Below, one piece after another: positions 37,714 to 45,609 of a stretch of 51,266 nucleotides of DNA. Source of the DNA: an uncultured Pseudomonadota bacterium. GTDB lineage: Bacteria; Myxococcota_A; Polyangia; Nannocystales; Nannocystaceae. The number at the start of each line of letters is the position of its first letter. Position 1 is the first letter of the stretch. The position numbers were made by a program, and so were the translations under genes. The DNA lies in contig CAJXVA010000009.1 of NCBI GenBank assembly GCA_913061055.1, positions 1 to 51,266 on the forward strand. Reading direction: 5' to 3'. The notes below the pieces were generated by a model. That model was not told the origin of the DNA. It did no database searches and was given only the letters and a program-made list of their open reading frames with translations.

Positions 37714-39207
37714 ATGTGGAAACGGACCGGCACACTCGCGTTTCTGCTGGTTGCGGGCTGTGGTGATTCCCCATCGGCCCCTGGATCCGGCACCACGGGC
37801 GGGGCCGCTCCAGCTAGTACAGGGTCGAGCGCCGCGACGAGCCCGACTGACTCCAGCACTGGAACGAACGAAACCGTCGACACAACGGGCACGGGCACGG
37901 GCACGGGCGAGCCTGGCGACCCAGAAGCCTTCTTCCCGCTCGCGCGCAGCGGGGATCGACTCGAGATGCGAGGGTTTTCTTTCGAGGGCGTCCCCTTCGT
38001 CATGGAAATCTACGACACCGTTCTCGAGACCGCTTGCGTGCTGCGCGAGTACGAAGGGGCCCTGCGATGCGTCCCAACCGGCTCTGGGGTCAGGGAGTAT
38101 GAATGCCTTGAGGGCTGCTCCTCACCATGGGTTCTTGGCCGGCCATCGACGGAGGATTGCGGCCCCGCATATTGGCCCGGAGCCGAGAACCTCGCCCCGG
38201 GCTCCCTTGTGCGACTGGAACCGGTCGCGGTCGATGACAACGCCCAGTTGAACACCGGCGTCGTCCCCGTCGCGGCGGCCCTGATCGACACATACGAACT
38301 CGATGAGGGAAGCGGTCAGCCGATCGATGCTTCGGAGCTGGTTGCGGGGGAGATTGTCGTCGAGCTCAACACGCAGGGACTCGGCGTGCAGATCTGGACG
38401 GCCGAGGACGGATCCCGGTTGGTCCTCGGGCCCTATGACGCCCGGTACGGGGCCATGTCGGTTCCTGAAGACACCAGCGTGCTCTGGCTCGAGCCACCGG
38501 TGAACTCCCTCATCTTCTTTGCCGACGACGGCTGCACGCAGCGATTGGTCTGCGGCAGCTCCGAGAACGAGGATGTGCCGCGACTCGCCACGGACGGCGT
38601 CGATGTGTACCTCGCCGGCACGTCTGCACCCGGGGAAGAAGTCTACTTTGGGAGCCCCGAGCAATGTAACGGTCCCGCTGGACCCGACGCCTGTTTCGAG
38701 GCGATCGGCCCCCTCGTGCCGGCGACTGACTATCCCGCGATTGTTCGCGACCCCGTTTCCAACGAGGACGTGACCGTCGATGTGCTGGCCCTGGCGAGCG
38801 GGGAACGACTTGGTCTGGCAGGCTCGCTGCAGGCCGGCGCACAAAGCCCCTGCGTGCCCCGCCGGGTGGGTGACTCGTTCCGCTGTTTTTCCGAAGAGGG
38901 TCTGGGCCTCCTCGAGTTCGGCATCGGGCCCTTCTCCGTCTACGCGGATTCCGAGTGCACCGTCCTCGCAATCCCCTCTGGGTTCGGGCTTGTTAGTGGA
39001 GCGCCCTACTACCGACCGTCCGTTGGTACCTGCGACCCCGGCGGTGAGGTCTTTGCCTGGGCGGGAGAGGTCGCTGCCCCCGCGCCATTCTTTGCAAACC
39101 CCGCCGGTTGCACCCCAACGCCCAACAGCTACATCGGGCCGTGGGGAACCTACCAGCCGGCAGACGCGGACGATTTCCCGGCACTGGGCCCGCTCGAGGT
39201 GTTCTAG
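37714..39207 (+). CDS. Large lipoprotein, family unknown
   Basis: 497 residues from ATG 37714; the frame is open to 37477 but only this start gives a lipoprotein signal (MWKRTGTLAFLLVAGC). A Ser/Thr/Gly linker (about 17-68, with a TGTGTGTG run) leads to about 430 residues of beta-rich sequence. The core appears to hold two related halves: each has an RLEMRGF or ERLGLAGS-type opening, a Cys-containing hairpin and a conserved Trp/Tyr pair. Cys residues are regularly placed (ETACVLREYEGALRC, GCTQRLVC, SPCVPRRVGDSFRC). It is probably a surface-exposed lipoprotein, function unknown. Confidence 0.82.
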   Translation: MWKRTGTLAFLLVAGCGDSPSAPGSGTTGGAAPASTGSSAATSPTDSSTGTNETVDTTGTGTGTGEPGDPEAFFPLARSGDRLEMRGFSFEGVPFVMEIYDTVLETACVLREYEGALRCVPTGSGVREYECLEGCSSPWVLGRPSTEDCGPAYWPGAENLAPGSLVRLEPVAVDDNAQLNTGVVPVAAALIDTYELDEGSGQPIDASELVAGEIVVELNTQGLGVQIWTAEDGSRLVLGPYDARYGAMSVPEDTSVLWLEPPVNSLIFFADDGCTQRLVCGSSENEDVPRLATDGVDVYLAGTSAPGEEVYFGSPEQCNGPAGPDACFEAIGPLVPATDYPAIVRDPVSNEDVTVDVLALASGERLGLAGSLQAGAQSPCVPRRVGDSFRCFSEEGLGLLEFGIGPFSVYADSECTVLAIPSGFGLVSGAPYYRPSVGTCDPGGEVFAWAGEVAAPAPFFANPAGCTPTPNSYIGPWGTYQPADADDFPALGPLEVF

Positions 39208-39263
39208 CGAGCGTTGCTCATGAAGGTTGCAACCTCCGGCTCCCTGCCCCGTCCCACCCCACG

Positions 39264-39806
39264 ATGAAGCGCTGGCTCGACGTCCTCGACCGCGGCATGG
39301 ACAAGGTCACCTCGGAGGCCCTGCGCGTGACCGACCAAGCACGCAAGGTGGCGGGAATCGGGGTGGGAACCATCGCCATTCGGCCCAAGGGCTCGAACAC
39401 GGCGATGGGCGATGACCTGCGCGGTGTCGTGGAGCTGAAGCTGGAAGAAGCGACCGAGCTCGAAGGCGTGACCCTCAGCCTCGTCGCCAAGCAGAAGCGC
39501 ATGGGGCTTCAGCAGGGCGCGGGCGGCAAGCGAAGCCCGGTCCAGCGCATGGTCATGCTCTACAGCCAAGAGTTGCCACTCGCCGGCGCCGGGACCTACC
39601 AGGCAGAGTCCTTCCCCTTCTCGGTCCGGGTGCCCGCCCAGCTCGAGGAGCGACTCGACGCCCAGGGCGCGCTGGGCGATGTCCTGAAGTTCGCGCAGGG
39701 GGTTCAGGCGATGACCCGTGGCCCGGTGCTTTGGTCGCTCGACGCCGTGGCCGCCGTCCCCTGGAAGCGCAACGTCCGGGCCACGGTCGACGTTTCGATC
39801 GGCTGA
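39264..39806 (+). CDS. Arrestin/Spo0M-like beta-sandwich protein
   Basis: 180 residues from ATG 39264. A helical start (MKRWLDVLDRGMDKVTSEALRVTDQARKVAG) precedes strands in the pattern of arrestin-like or Spo0M-like sandwiches: LRGVVELKLEEATELEGVTLSLVAKQ, then SFPFSVRVPAQLEERL. No signal peptide; cytosolic. The assignment is by fold pattern only and is not certain. It is downstream of the large lipoprotein on the same strand with a 56-bp gap. Confidence 0.65.
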   Translation: MKRWLDVLDRGMDKVTSEALRVTDQARKVAGIGVGTIAIRPKGSNTAMGDDLRGVVELKLEEATELEGVTLSLVAKQKRMGLQQGAGGKRSPVQRMVMLYSQELPLAGAGTYQAESFPFSVRVPAQLEERLDAQGALGDVLKFAQGVQAMTRGPVLWSLDAVAAVPWKRNVRATVDVSIG

Positions 39807-39905
39807 GAGCTCGCAGCGGAGCCGCCCGGCTGCGGTCACGAAACCGACGGGCCGGCCCGAAACGCGCCTTGAGAGGACCCTGGCCTCGCCGCATGCGGGT
39901 AGGAG

Positions 39906-40850
39906 ATGGCTTCGCGCATCGGCACGCTCGGCTCGCTGGGGTTGGGGCTCGCGTTGTTCTCCGGCTGTCCCAACGACATCACCTCGCGGACCATCCTCAC
40001 CACGGACGGCCAAGGCGAGTCCGGATCCAGCGGCGACACGGGCCGGGACGAGGAAACCACGTCGAGCGGCGGCGACACCACCGGATCCAGTGGTGGTCCG
40101 GTCGGCACCGCGGAGACTTCGAGCAGCGGAGGGGGTTCCGAGCCGCCCGACGCAACGCCCGTCTGCGGCGACGGCGTTCGAGGACCCACCGAGGATTGCG
40201 ACTCGGCCGGTGAGTCCATCTCTTGCGACGCCGACTGCACATTCCCGCTGTGCGGAGATGGCTACACCAACGCCTCCGCTGGAGAGCCCTGTGACGACGG
40301 CGGGGAGTCGGCCACCTGCAACGCCGACTGCACCCTCGCGCGATGTGGCGACCACAAGATCAACCCGAGCCGAGGCGAGACCTGCGACGACGGCGAGGAA
40401 TCAGCAACCTGCAACGCCGACTGCACGCCCGCCGTCTGCGGTGACGGCGTCGTCAACAGCCTGGCCGGCGAACAATGCGACGACGGACTGCCCCCCGCGG
40501 ACGGGGACGGTTGCAGCTCGACGTGCGCCCTGGAGGAGCCCGATGTTTGCGACGGTGGCGTGGACCCCTTCACCGGCGATCCATGGGTGGTGTGTGAGGC
40601 GACCGAGGCATCGGCCTGGATCTCATCCGGGCCCGACGGGGGCTACTTCCACGCCCAAGCGATCTGCGAGGCGCTAGGCTACGACAGCGTCGGAGCGATC
40701 GGAGGCAACTGCGGCTCGCCGTGCAGCTTCTGCGAGGCCGGAAGCTCCTGCGACGCGACCGGATTGCGAGCGTTCAACGGGGGTGGAAACTGCGGCTCCG
40801 ACGACGACGGCCCGGTGTTGTGCACCACGGTGATGTGGATCTGCTCCTGA
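39906..40850 (+). CDS. Lipoprotein with four Myxococcus-type disulfide repeats
   Basis: 314 residues. The signal [14 protein letters not shown] (lipobox FSGC) and a Ser/Gly/Thr stalk (about 25-78) precede four tandem repeats (about 85-215): [46 protein letters not shown] and [17 protein letters not shown], each followed by a CxxxC pair. This is the DUF4215/myxo disulfide-repeat pattern known from Myxococcota. A C-terminal module (about 235-314, [30 protein letters not shown]) with more Cys ends MWICS and may be a separate disulfide-rich binding domain. It is a likely surface lipoprotein. Confidence 0.88.
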   Translation: MASRIGTLGSLGLGLALFSGCPNDITSRTILTTDGQGESGSSGDTGRDEETTSSGGDTTGSSGGPVGTAETSSSGGGSEPPDATPVCGDGVRGPTEDCDSAGESISCDADCTFPLCGDGYTNASAGEPCDDGGESATCNADCTLARCGDHKINPSRGETCDDGEESATCNADCTPAVCGDGVVNSLAGEQCDDGLPPADGDGCSSTCALEEPDVCDGGVDPFTGDPWVVCEATEASAWISSGPDGGYFHAQAICEALGYDSVGAIGGNCGSPCSFCEAGSSCDATGLRAFNGGGNCGSDDDGPVLCTTVMWICS

Positions 40851-40981
40851 CAACACCTCGAGATTGGAGACCGACTCGGGCTGGCTCTGCGATGTAGCCC
40901 ACCAACCCACGCAGGTCCGGTGTCCATGACGCAGGCTGTTCCGTGTCTCCCTTGGAATAGCCGCGACGCTTCGGGGTTTTC

Positions 40982-41347
40982 GTGACCGTGTCTGAGTCTC
41001 GGTCCATCTCTCGCAGGCAGCTGCACAAAGAGCTGGTCCGCGCCGCGCAGGTTCGGTCGGCGTTCACCCTGCTGACGATGCCCCTGACGCTTGTGGCCGC
41101 CGCCGCCGGGGCCGCGCTGGTGGGCGAGGCGGTGGCACCCTACGCGCAGTACGGAGTTCTCCTGCTGTTCGGAGTCCCCGCGATCGTCGGCGGTGTCCTA
41201 ACGCGGGGGTATTGCCGGAAGGCCGTGACATGCCCGCACTGCGACGCGAGTCTGTGGGACTGCGGAACGGGGAATTTCAAGCCCCGGCACATGAAGGTGC
41301 GCACGAACGCGACGGCCTGTTCGAGCTGCAGCTCGCGGATTCGATAG
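40982..41347 (+). CDS. Small membrane protein with C-terminal zinc-ribbon-like cluster
   Basis: 121 residues from GTG 40982. Two hydrophobic helices (AFTLLTMPLTLVAAAAGAALVGEAVA and YGVLLLFGVPAIVGGVLTRGYC) are followed by a zinc-ribbon-like tail: CPHCDASLWDCGTGNFKPRHMKVRTNATACSSCSSRIR, with CxxC pairs at CPHC and CSSC. The tail should face the cytosol. Family unknown. The gap to the disulfide-repeat lipoprotein is 131 bp, with nothing else seen in it. Confidence 0.75.
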   Translation: MTVSESRSISRRQLHKELVRAAQVRSAFTLLTMPLTLVAAAAGAALVGEAVAPYAQYGVLLLFGVPAIVGGVLTRGYCRKAVTCPHCDASLWDCGTGNFKPRHMKVRTNATACSSCSSRIR

Positions 41348-41391
41348 CAGGGCCGTCGGCTTGAAGCTCGAACGCAGATGCGGCTACGGCA

Positions 41392-42729
41392 TCATCGCCG
41401 CGACCCCCGCACCGACAACAAGCCCTTCGAACCCGAGAGCACGACCCCCTCGCCGGTCCCCGAAGCTGGGGTGAGGATGGTGTCGAAGTCGGCGCCGGTG
41501 AGCACCGCCTCCACGCACGCGTCTTCGGAGGAAGCCGAGTACACGACCGAGAGGTTGCCGTCGACGTGCAGAAGCACCAACTCGCCCTGGCCATCCGCGT
41601 CCATGTCGGTCATGGCCACCTGCTGCACGGGATTGTCCAGATGATCCACGCGGGTCGTTCTCACGGCATCGTCTCCCGCGAACGCGGACTCCACGGAGGT
41701 GAAGGCGTAGTTCGTCGTATCCGCCGTGATGACGAACCCTGCCAAGGAGTCGGCAAGGACGCGGCGCTGAGGCTCTCCGGCCAGCCCGAGGTCAACTCGA
41801 ATCCCGTCGATCAGCGCTTCGATGACCGAACGGTTGGAGTTCTGGGTGTTCACCGCAGCGAGCAAACCATCGAATGTCTGTCCGTCCAATGGGGCGACCG
41901 CGTAGTCGACCACATGCTCCGTCCCCCACGGAGACGGAGCTGGCTCTGCAAATCCGCCCTCCTCGAGGCTGTCGGCCTGCAGCAGCGACCAAGTCGCGCT
42001 GTGCACGAACAGTGAAAACGTCCCGTCCTGGAGACGACGCAGCTTTGCCGCCCCAGCCGGCTCGCCGAACACCACCGGATCGAGTGCGACCCGGACCCCG
42101 TCGGCCTCGGACCGCAGAGGCACGACCCGGGTCTCCAGCTCGCTGCTCAGCGTGACGAGCAGGTCGAAGTCACCATCGGCGTCGAGGTCGGCCTGTTCGA
42201 TGCCGACCACCGTCTCCCCTCCGGCCAGCTCGAGCGGCAGCGGCTGTGGCACCGCGCCCGCCTCGACATCGGCCACCGACACCGGGACCTCGACCCCGTC
42301 GACCTCGGCCCCGACCAGCAGCATTCGTTGAGGCTCTCCCGCTCTTCCTGCCAGCCCCACGCCCGATCCTGTGCCGGTCCCCTGGCGCACCCAGGTGAGC
42401 CCGACCTCCGGCGCTCCGCTGCAGACCGGGATGGACGGATACGGGGCGCAGTACGCTTCGGAGGTTTCCGCCGCTTCGCAGACACCCCGATCGCAGTCGT
42501 CGTCGTCGGAGCATTCCGGCTCGTCGTAGTCCTGGTCGTAGTCGTAGTCGTAGTCGTAGTCGTCGTAGTTTTCGTAGTCCTCGTAGTCGTCCTCTTCCTC
42601 GTAGCACGCCGCGCTGTACCCCTCCGGAGTCGAGTGGCACGCATCTGCGATCTTGCCATCCTTGCAGCCGCCGACCGTCGCGACGACTCCGACCACTCCC
42701 AGGTTCCACATCCAAGTCTTGACGGCCAT
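41392..42729 (-). CDS. VCBS-repeat lipoprotein with Asp/Tyr-rich stalk (tandem copy 2)
   Basis: 445 residues from ATG 42729 (MAVKTWMWNLGVVGVVATVGGC, lipobox VGGC). The stalk (about residues 43-73) is EEEDDYEDYENYDDYDYDYDYD, almost entirely Asp, Tyr and Glu. Next come a Cys-bearing linker (ECSDDDDCDRGVC) and a beta-propeller-like domain with VCBS/FG-GAP loops DLDADGDFDLLV and DMDADGQGELVLL. It ends VVLSGSKGLLSVRGSRR. It is 5 bp downstream of a paralogue with the same architecture, so they are a tandem duplication in one transcript. Acidic stalks may bind Ca2+ or be Tyr-modified; this is inference. Confidence 0.85.
   Translation of the reverse strand: MAVKTWMWNLGVVGVVATVGGCKDGKIADACHSTPEGYSAACYEEEDDYEDYENYDDYDYDYDYDQDYDEPECSDDDDCDRGVCEAAETSEAYCAPYPSIPVCSGAPEVGLTWVRQGTGTGSGVGLAGRAGEPQRMLLVGAEVDGVEVPVSVADVEAGAVPQPLPLELAGGETVVGIEQADLDADGDFDLLVTLSSELETRVVPLRSEADGVRVALDPVVFGEPAGAAKLRRLQDGTFSLFVHSATWSLLQADSLEEGGFAEPAPSPWGTEHVVDYAVAPLDGQTFDGLLAAVNTQNSNRSVIEALIDGIRVDLGLAGEPQRRVLADSLAGFVITADTTNYAFTSVESAFAGDDAVRTTRVDHLDNPVQQVAMTDMDADGQGELVLLHVDGNLSVVYSASSEDACVEAVLTGADFDTILTPASGTGEGVVLSGSKGLLSVRGSRR
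42527..42593. repeat. Hexanucleotide repeat encoding the Asp/Tyr stalk (copy 2)
   Basis: The plus strand shows repeated gtagtc units (gtcgtagtcgtagtcgtagtc). On the coding strand they are TAC and GAC codons, giving alternating Tyr-Asp. Such tracts can slip during replication and so vary in length between strains. Confidence 0.8.
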
Positions 42730-42734
42730 CGCTC

Positions 42735-44150
42735 TCACCCACCCCTCACTGCAAGGACGCCATCGGGCCCAGAGAGCACCACGCCGGATTCAGAGCCCGA
42801 TCCGGGGATCAGAGCCGTATCGAACACGCTCTTGATGTCGAGGTCTCGAGTACAAGCCTCGGTCCTCGACACCTGAAACACCACGCTGACCCCGCCAGCG
42901 TCGTCGATCGACACCAGGTCGCTGGCGCCGTCGCCATCCACATCGGTGACGACAGCCGTCCGCGGCGCGGTCTGTTGCTGCACGAGGACCTGGGCGGGCG
43001 AGGCGTTCACGCCCAGCATGGCCGTCTGCACGTACGTGAAGTCATCGAACGAAGTGTCGACCGTGATGAAGTGACCGAGCCACGCGTCGACAAACACCTC
43101 GCGCGTCGCGTTGCCCTCCACCCCGACCGGCAAGTCGCCACCGTCGATGAGCGCCTCGAGAGACGACAGCCCTTCTTCGGGACCCAGCACCGCCGCAAGC
43201 ACGTCGTCGGAGGCTGCGATGTCAAGCGGGCCCACGGCGAAGTCTGCGATCGGCTCGGTTGCCCAGGCAGAACTCGCTGGCGGTGCAAAGGTTCCGTCGC
43301 CCAAGCTCGACGCTTCGAACAGCAGTCCCGAGTCGAGACGCGCGAGAAGCTGGAGCCCCCCGTCGGCAAGCCGTCGAAGCGTGGCCGGGCCTCCAGGTGC
43401 TTCGAACACGATGTCGGCCCCGGCCAAGAACGTACCGTCGTCCTGTCGCAGAAGCGGGACGACCCGCATGCCCGCTTCATCTCGAACGGACACCAGCAGG
43501 TCCAGATCCAAATCGCCGTCGAGGTCGGCCTGCTCCAGGCCCGTGACCTGCTCGCTCTTCGCCAGCGTCACCGGAACACCCTGCGCCACCGCGTCGGCCT
43601 CCACCGCCGCGACAGCCACGGGGAGCGAGCCGCCGTCGACATCGACACCCAGCAACACCACGGTCTGTGTCTCGTCACCGCGACCCGCGACGCCGACCGC
43701 CGTACCGGAACCCTCGCCCTGGCGGACCCAGGCAAGCTCCAGCGCGACCTCATCCGCGCAGGGCTGCGGGATCGGGAGCGCCTCGCAGTACGACCACGGC
43801 TCGCCCGGGTCGACACACTCTCCGAGTTCGCAGTCCTCGTCGCCGTAGCACTCGACGCTGCCGTAGTCGGTGTCGTAATAGTCGGTGTCGTAGTTGTAGT
43901 TGTCGCTGTCGTTATAGGTGTCGTAGTAGGTGTCGTTGTTCGTGTCGTAGTAGGTGTCGGTGTACGTGTCGTTGTGGGTGTCAAACGGCTCGGTCTCGGT
44001 GCCCGGGTCGGTCGGAAGAATCACCGTGTCCGTTCCCTCAGTATCTGAGCCGTCTGTGTCCCCTGGAAGTGCCACCGCCGGTCCACAGCCGGCCGCTGCC
44101 ACCACGGTCCCGGCTGCCCCCAGGTTCCAGAGCCAAGTTTTCAAAGCCAT
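42735..44150 (-). CDS. VCBS-repeat lipoprotein with Asp/Tyr/Asn/Thr-rich stalk (tandem copy 1)
   Basis: 471 residues from ATG 44150 (MALKTWLWNLGAAGTVVAAAGC, lipobox AAGC); starts at 44168 and 44180 are less likely. The stalk (about 55-97) is Asp/Thr/Tyr/Asn-rich: DTHNDTYTDTYYDTNNDTYY and similar. Then a Cys linker (ECYGDEDCELGEC) and a propeller-like domain with VCBS loops DLDGDLDLDLLV and DVDGDGASDLVSI. The mature region aligns with the downstream gene throughout, including the VVLSGPDGVLAVRGG end, confirming gene duplication. A sigma-54-like promoter motif lies just upstream. Confidence 0.85.
   Translation of the reverse strand: MALKTWLWNLGAAGTVVAAAGCGPAVALPGDTDGSDTEGTDTVILPTDPGTETEPFDTHNDTYTDTYYDTNNDTYYDTYNDSDNYNYDTDYYDTDYGSVECYGDEDCELGECVDPGEPWSYCEALPIPQPCADEVALELAWVRQGEGSGTAVGVAGRGDETQTVVLLGVDVDGGSLPVAVAAVEADAVAQGVPVTLAKSEQVTGLEQADLDGDLDLDLLVSVRDEAGMRVVPLLRQDDGTFLAGADIVFEAPGGPATLRRLADGGLQLLARLDSGLLFEASSLGDGTFAPPASSAWATEPIADFAVGPLDIAASDDVLAAVLGPEEGLSSLEALIDGGDLPVGVEGNATREVFVDAWLGHFITVDTSFDDFTYVQTAMLGVNASPAQVLVQQQTAPRTAVVTDVDGDGASDLVSIDDAGGVSVVFQVSRTEACTRDLDIKSVFDTALIPGSGSESGVVLSGPDGVLAVRGG
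43857..43983. repeat. Imperfect tri-/hexanucleotide repeat encoding the stalk (copy 1)
   Basis: About 127 bp of near-repeats of gtcgtagtaggtgtcg type on the plus strand encode the Asp/Tyr/Asn/Thr stalk. It is longer and more diverged than the matching tract in the neighbouring paralogue (42527-42593), suggesting independent expansion. Confidence 0.7.
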
Positions 44151-44163
44151 GGGGCGCCGGTAG

Positions 44164-44179
44164 TGCATCCCCTGTGCCA
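44164..44179 (-). promoter_or_regulatory. Sigma-54-like promoter candidate
   Basis: TGGCAC-AGGGG-ATGCA on the minus strand has the invariant GG and GC exactly 10 nt apart; only one position departs from the TGGCACGNNNNTTGCW consensus. The predicted transcription start (about 44154) would be about 4 nt from ATG 44150, giving a nearly leaderless mRNA, which weakens the case. No enhancer-binding protein gene is nearby. Confidence 0.3.
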
Positions 44180-44288
44180 CACGCGACCACCTTGGATTCC
44201 GGGCGCGGCAATTGTCGGCCCACCCCGTCCCGTGACACGCATGTCGTGGTCAGTACGACGGGTCCGCCTCTCGTCGCGTGCCAGTGAA

Positions 44289-44323
44289 GCGTGGCGCCGG
44301 TCTATCGTTTCGGCACGCCACGC
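44289..44323. other. Perfect 8-bp inverted repeat upstream of the ABM-like gene
   Basis: GCGTGGCG (44289-44296) and CGCCACGC (44316-44323) are perfect complements around a 19-bp centre. An additional CCG/CGG pair extends the stem past a small bulge. The structure lies 73 bp before the ATG at 44396, in the region divergent from the VCBS genes, and could be an operator or leader hairpin. Confidence 0.35.
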
Positions 44324-44395
44324 GCGCTACTGACCCGGGGCCACCGCTATCATCGTGCGCCGCCGCTCTTGGCGGGAATCAAGCAAGGCATATCG

Positions 44396-44650
44396 ATGGC
44401 AATTCACGTTTCACTCGAACTCAATCTACAGCCCGGAAAGGCCGACGAGTTTATCGCCATGGCCAACGGAGCCTTCAAAGAGACCCGCACTAAGAAGGGC
44501 TTTGTCGACATCGTCGCGGCTCAGGCCGTGGACGAGCCAAACAAGGTCATCTTCTGGGAAACCTGGGAGACTGTGGCCGACTACGATGCCTACTTTGCGT
44601 GGCGAGGGCGCTGTCATGCACTGCGTGGGACTTTTTCCTCAGCCTGCTAG
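44396..44650 (+). CDS. ABM-like (antibiotic biosynthesis monooxygenase) small protein, possibly 3' shortened
   Basis: 84 residues from ATG 44396, with an AAGG ribosome-binding site about 8 nt upstream. The start IHVSLELNLQPGKADEFIAMANGAFKETRTKKGFVDI and the KVIFWETWETVADYDAYFAW motif are those of the dimeric alpha+beta-barrel ABM family, whose members include small monooxygenases and hemolytic-type heme-degrading enzymes. After FAW the sequence (RGRCHALRGTFSSAC) no longer looks like the family, which usually runs to about 95-100 residues, so the 3' end may be frameshifted or replaced. Its TAG overlaps the stop of the opposite-strand epimerase gene. Confidence 0.65.
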   Translation: MAIHVSLELNLQPGKADEFIAMANGAFKETRTKKGFVDIVAAQAVDEPNKVIFWETWETVADYDAYFAWRGRCHALRGTFSSAC

Positions 44651-45609
44651 AGCCGGCTTGCCGTGACCGTGGACCAATCGAGCGGGTTGCTCGGCTCATA
44701 CCCCAGCACACGCTCGGCCCTCGTTCCGTCGGGAACGCCGCTGAAGTGGAAACGCCCCGCGTTGAGGTCGTAGCGAAACTGCGTCCCGCGGGTCAACGAG
44801 CGCAGTCGGTACAGCGGTCGCAGCAGCGGTCCGGGAATCGGGATCTCGAGCCGCTGCACCCGCTCGATCACCGTGGAAAGCGGGAGGGTGTCGGCGCCAG
44901 GAATGTTGAAGACCCCCTGGGCGTCGCTGCGCGTTGCCGACGCGAGCGCCTGCACCAGGTCCTCCACCGACAGCAGGTTGAGCATCGGGTCGAAACCCAT
45001 CGGACGCATGCAAACCCGCGAGCGCAGGTAGTCGAACAGCTGGGATCCACATTCGGGTGCGATGCACTCCGAGGTCCGAAGAACCGCGATTTGCAGCTCG
45101 CACATCCCCATTCGTGCGCACACGGTCAGGTCTGCTTCCACCCGATCCCGCAGCCACTGGGGTGCACTCGGGGAGAAGTTCAGCGGGTGGTCCTCGGCGA
45201 ACACGCTGGGTAGGTCGGTCCGCACGCCATACACCTCGACGTGGCTCCGAAAGATGAAGCGCCGAATCGTCGGGTGACGCTCCGCCTGCAGCAACAGCGA
45301 ACGCGTGGACTCCACATTGATCGCATGAACCTTGCTCCCCACATCCGACGCGCTGCGGTGGTGGGCCGCGTGAACGATGGTCTCGACCTCAAGCTCACGA
45401 GCCGGGCCGTAGAGCAGCTCCCGGACCCCCCGCCCGCGACGAAGATCCACGCGTTCGTACGCGAGCCGCTCGTGGCCAGGAAGCTTCGACTGCTCCTCGG
45501 TTTCGATACCGACCGCAAGCACCCGGGTGTCCGGGCCCGAGTCCAGCAACACTTCCACCAGTCGTCGCCCGACGGGCGTCGTAGCCCCGGTGACCAACAC
45601 CGCGCTCAC
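44647..45609 (-). CDS. NAD-dependent epimerase/dehydratase (extended SDR)
   Basis: 320 residues. The Rossmann loop is VLVTGATTPVGRRLVEVL (residues 4-21) and the substrate region has an SHVEVYG segment matching the S/T-x-Y active-site helix neighbourhood, though the canonical YxxxK is not evident (the helix reads WLRDRVEADLTV), so catalysis may be altered. The C-terminal half (PMLNLLSVEDLVQAL, GVFNIPGADTLPLSTVIERV) is typical of extended SDRs. Its ATG overlaps the stop of the acyltransferase gene by 4 bp, so the pair is translationally coupled. Confidence 0.83.
   Translation of the reverse strand: MSAVLVTGATTPVGRRLVEVLLDSGPDTRVLAVGIETEEQSKLPGHERLAYERVDLRRGRGVRELLYGPARELEVETIVHAAHHRSASDVGSKVHAINVESTRSLLLQAERHPTIRRFIFRSHVEVYGVRTDLPSVFAEDHPLNFSPSAPQWLRDRVEADLTVCARMGMCELQIAVLRTSECIAPECGSQLFDYLRSRVCMRPMGFDPMLNLLSVEDLVQALASATRSDAQGVFNIPGADTLPLSTVIERVQRLEIPIPGPLLRPLYRLRSLTRGTQFRYDLNAGRFHFSGVPDGTRAERVLGYEPSNPLDWSTVTASRL

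Noticed and set aside
42527-43983. Possible CRISPR array
   Set aside because: The short repeats are trinucleotide-based codon repeats inside coding sequence, with no spacers or cas genes.
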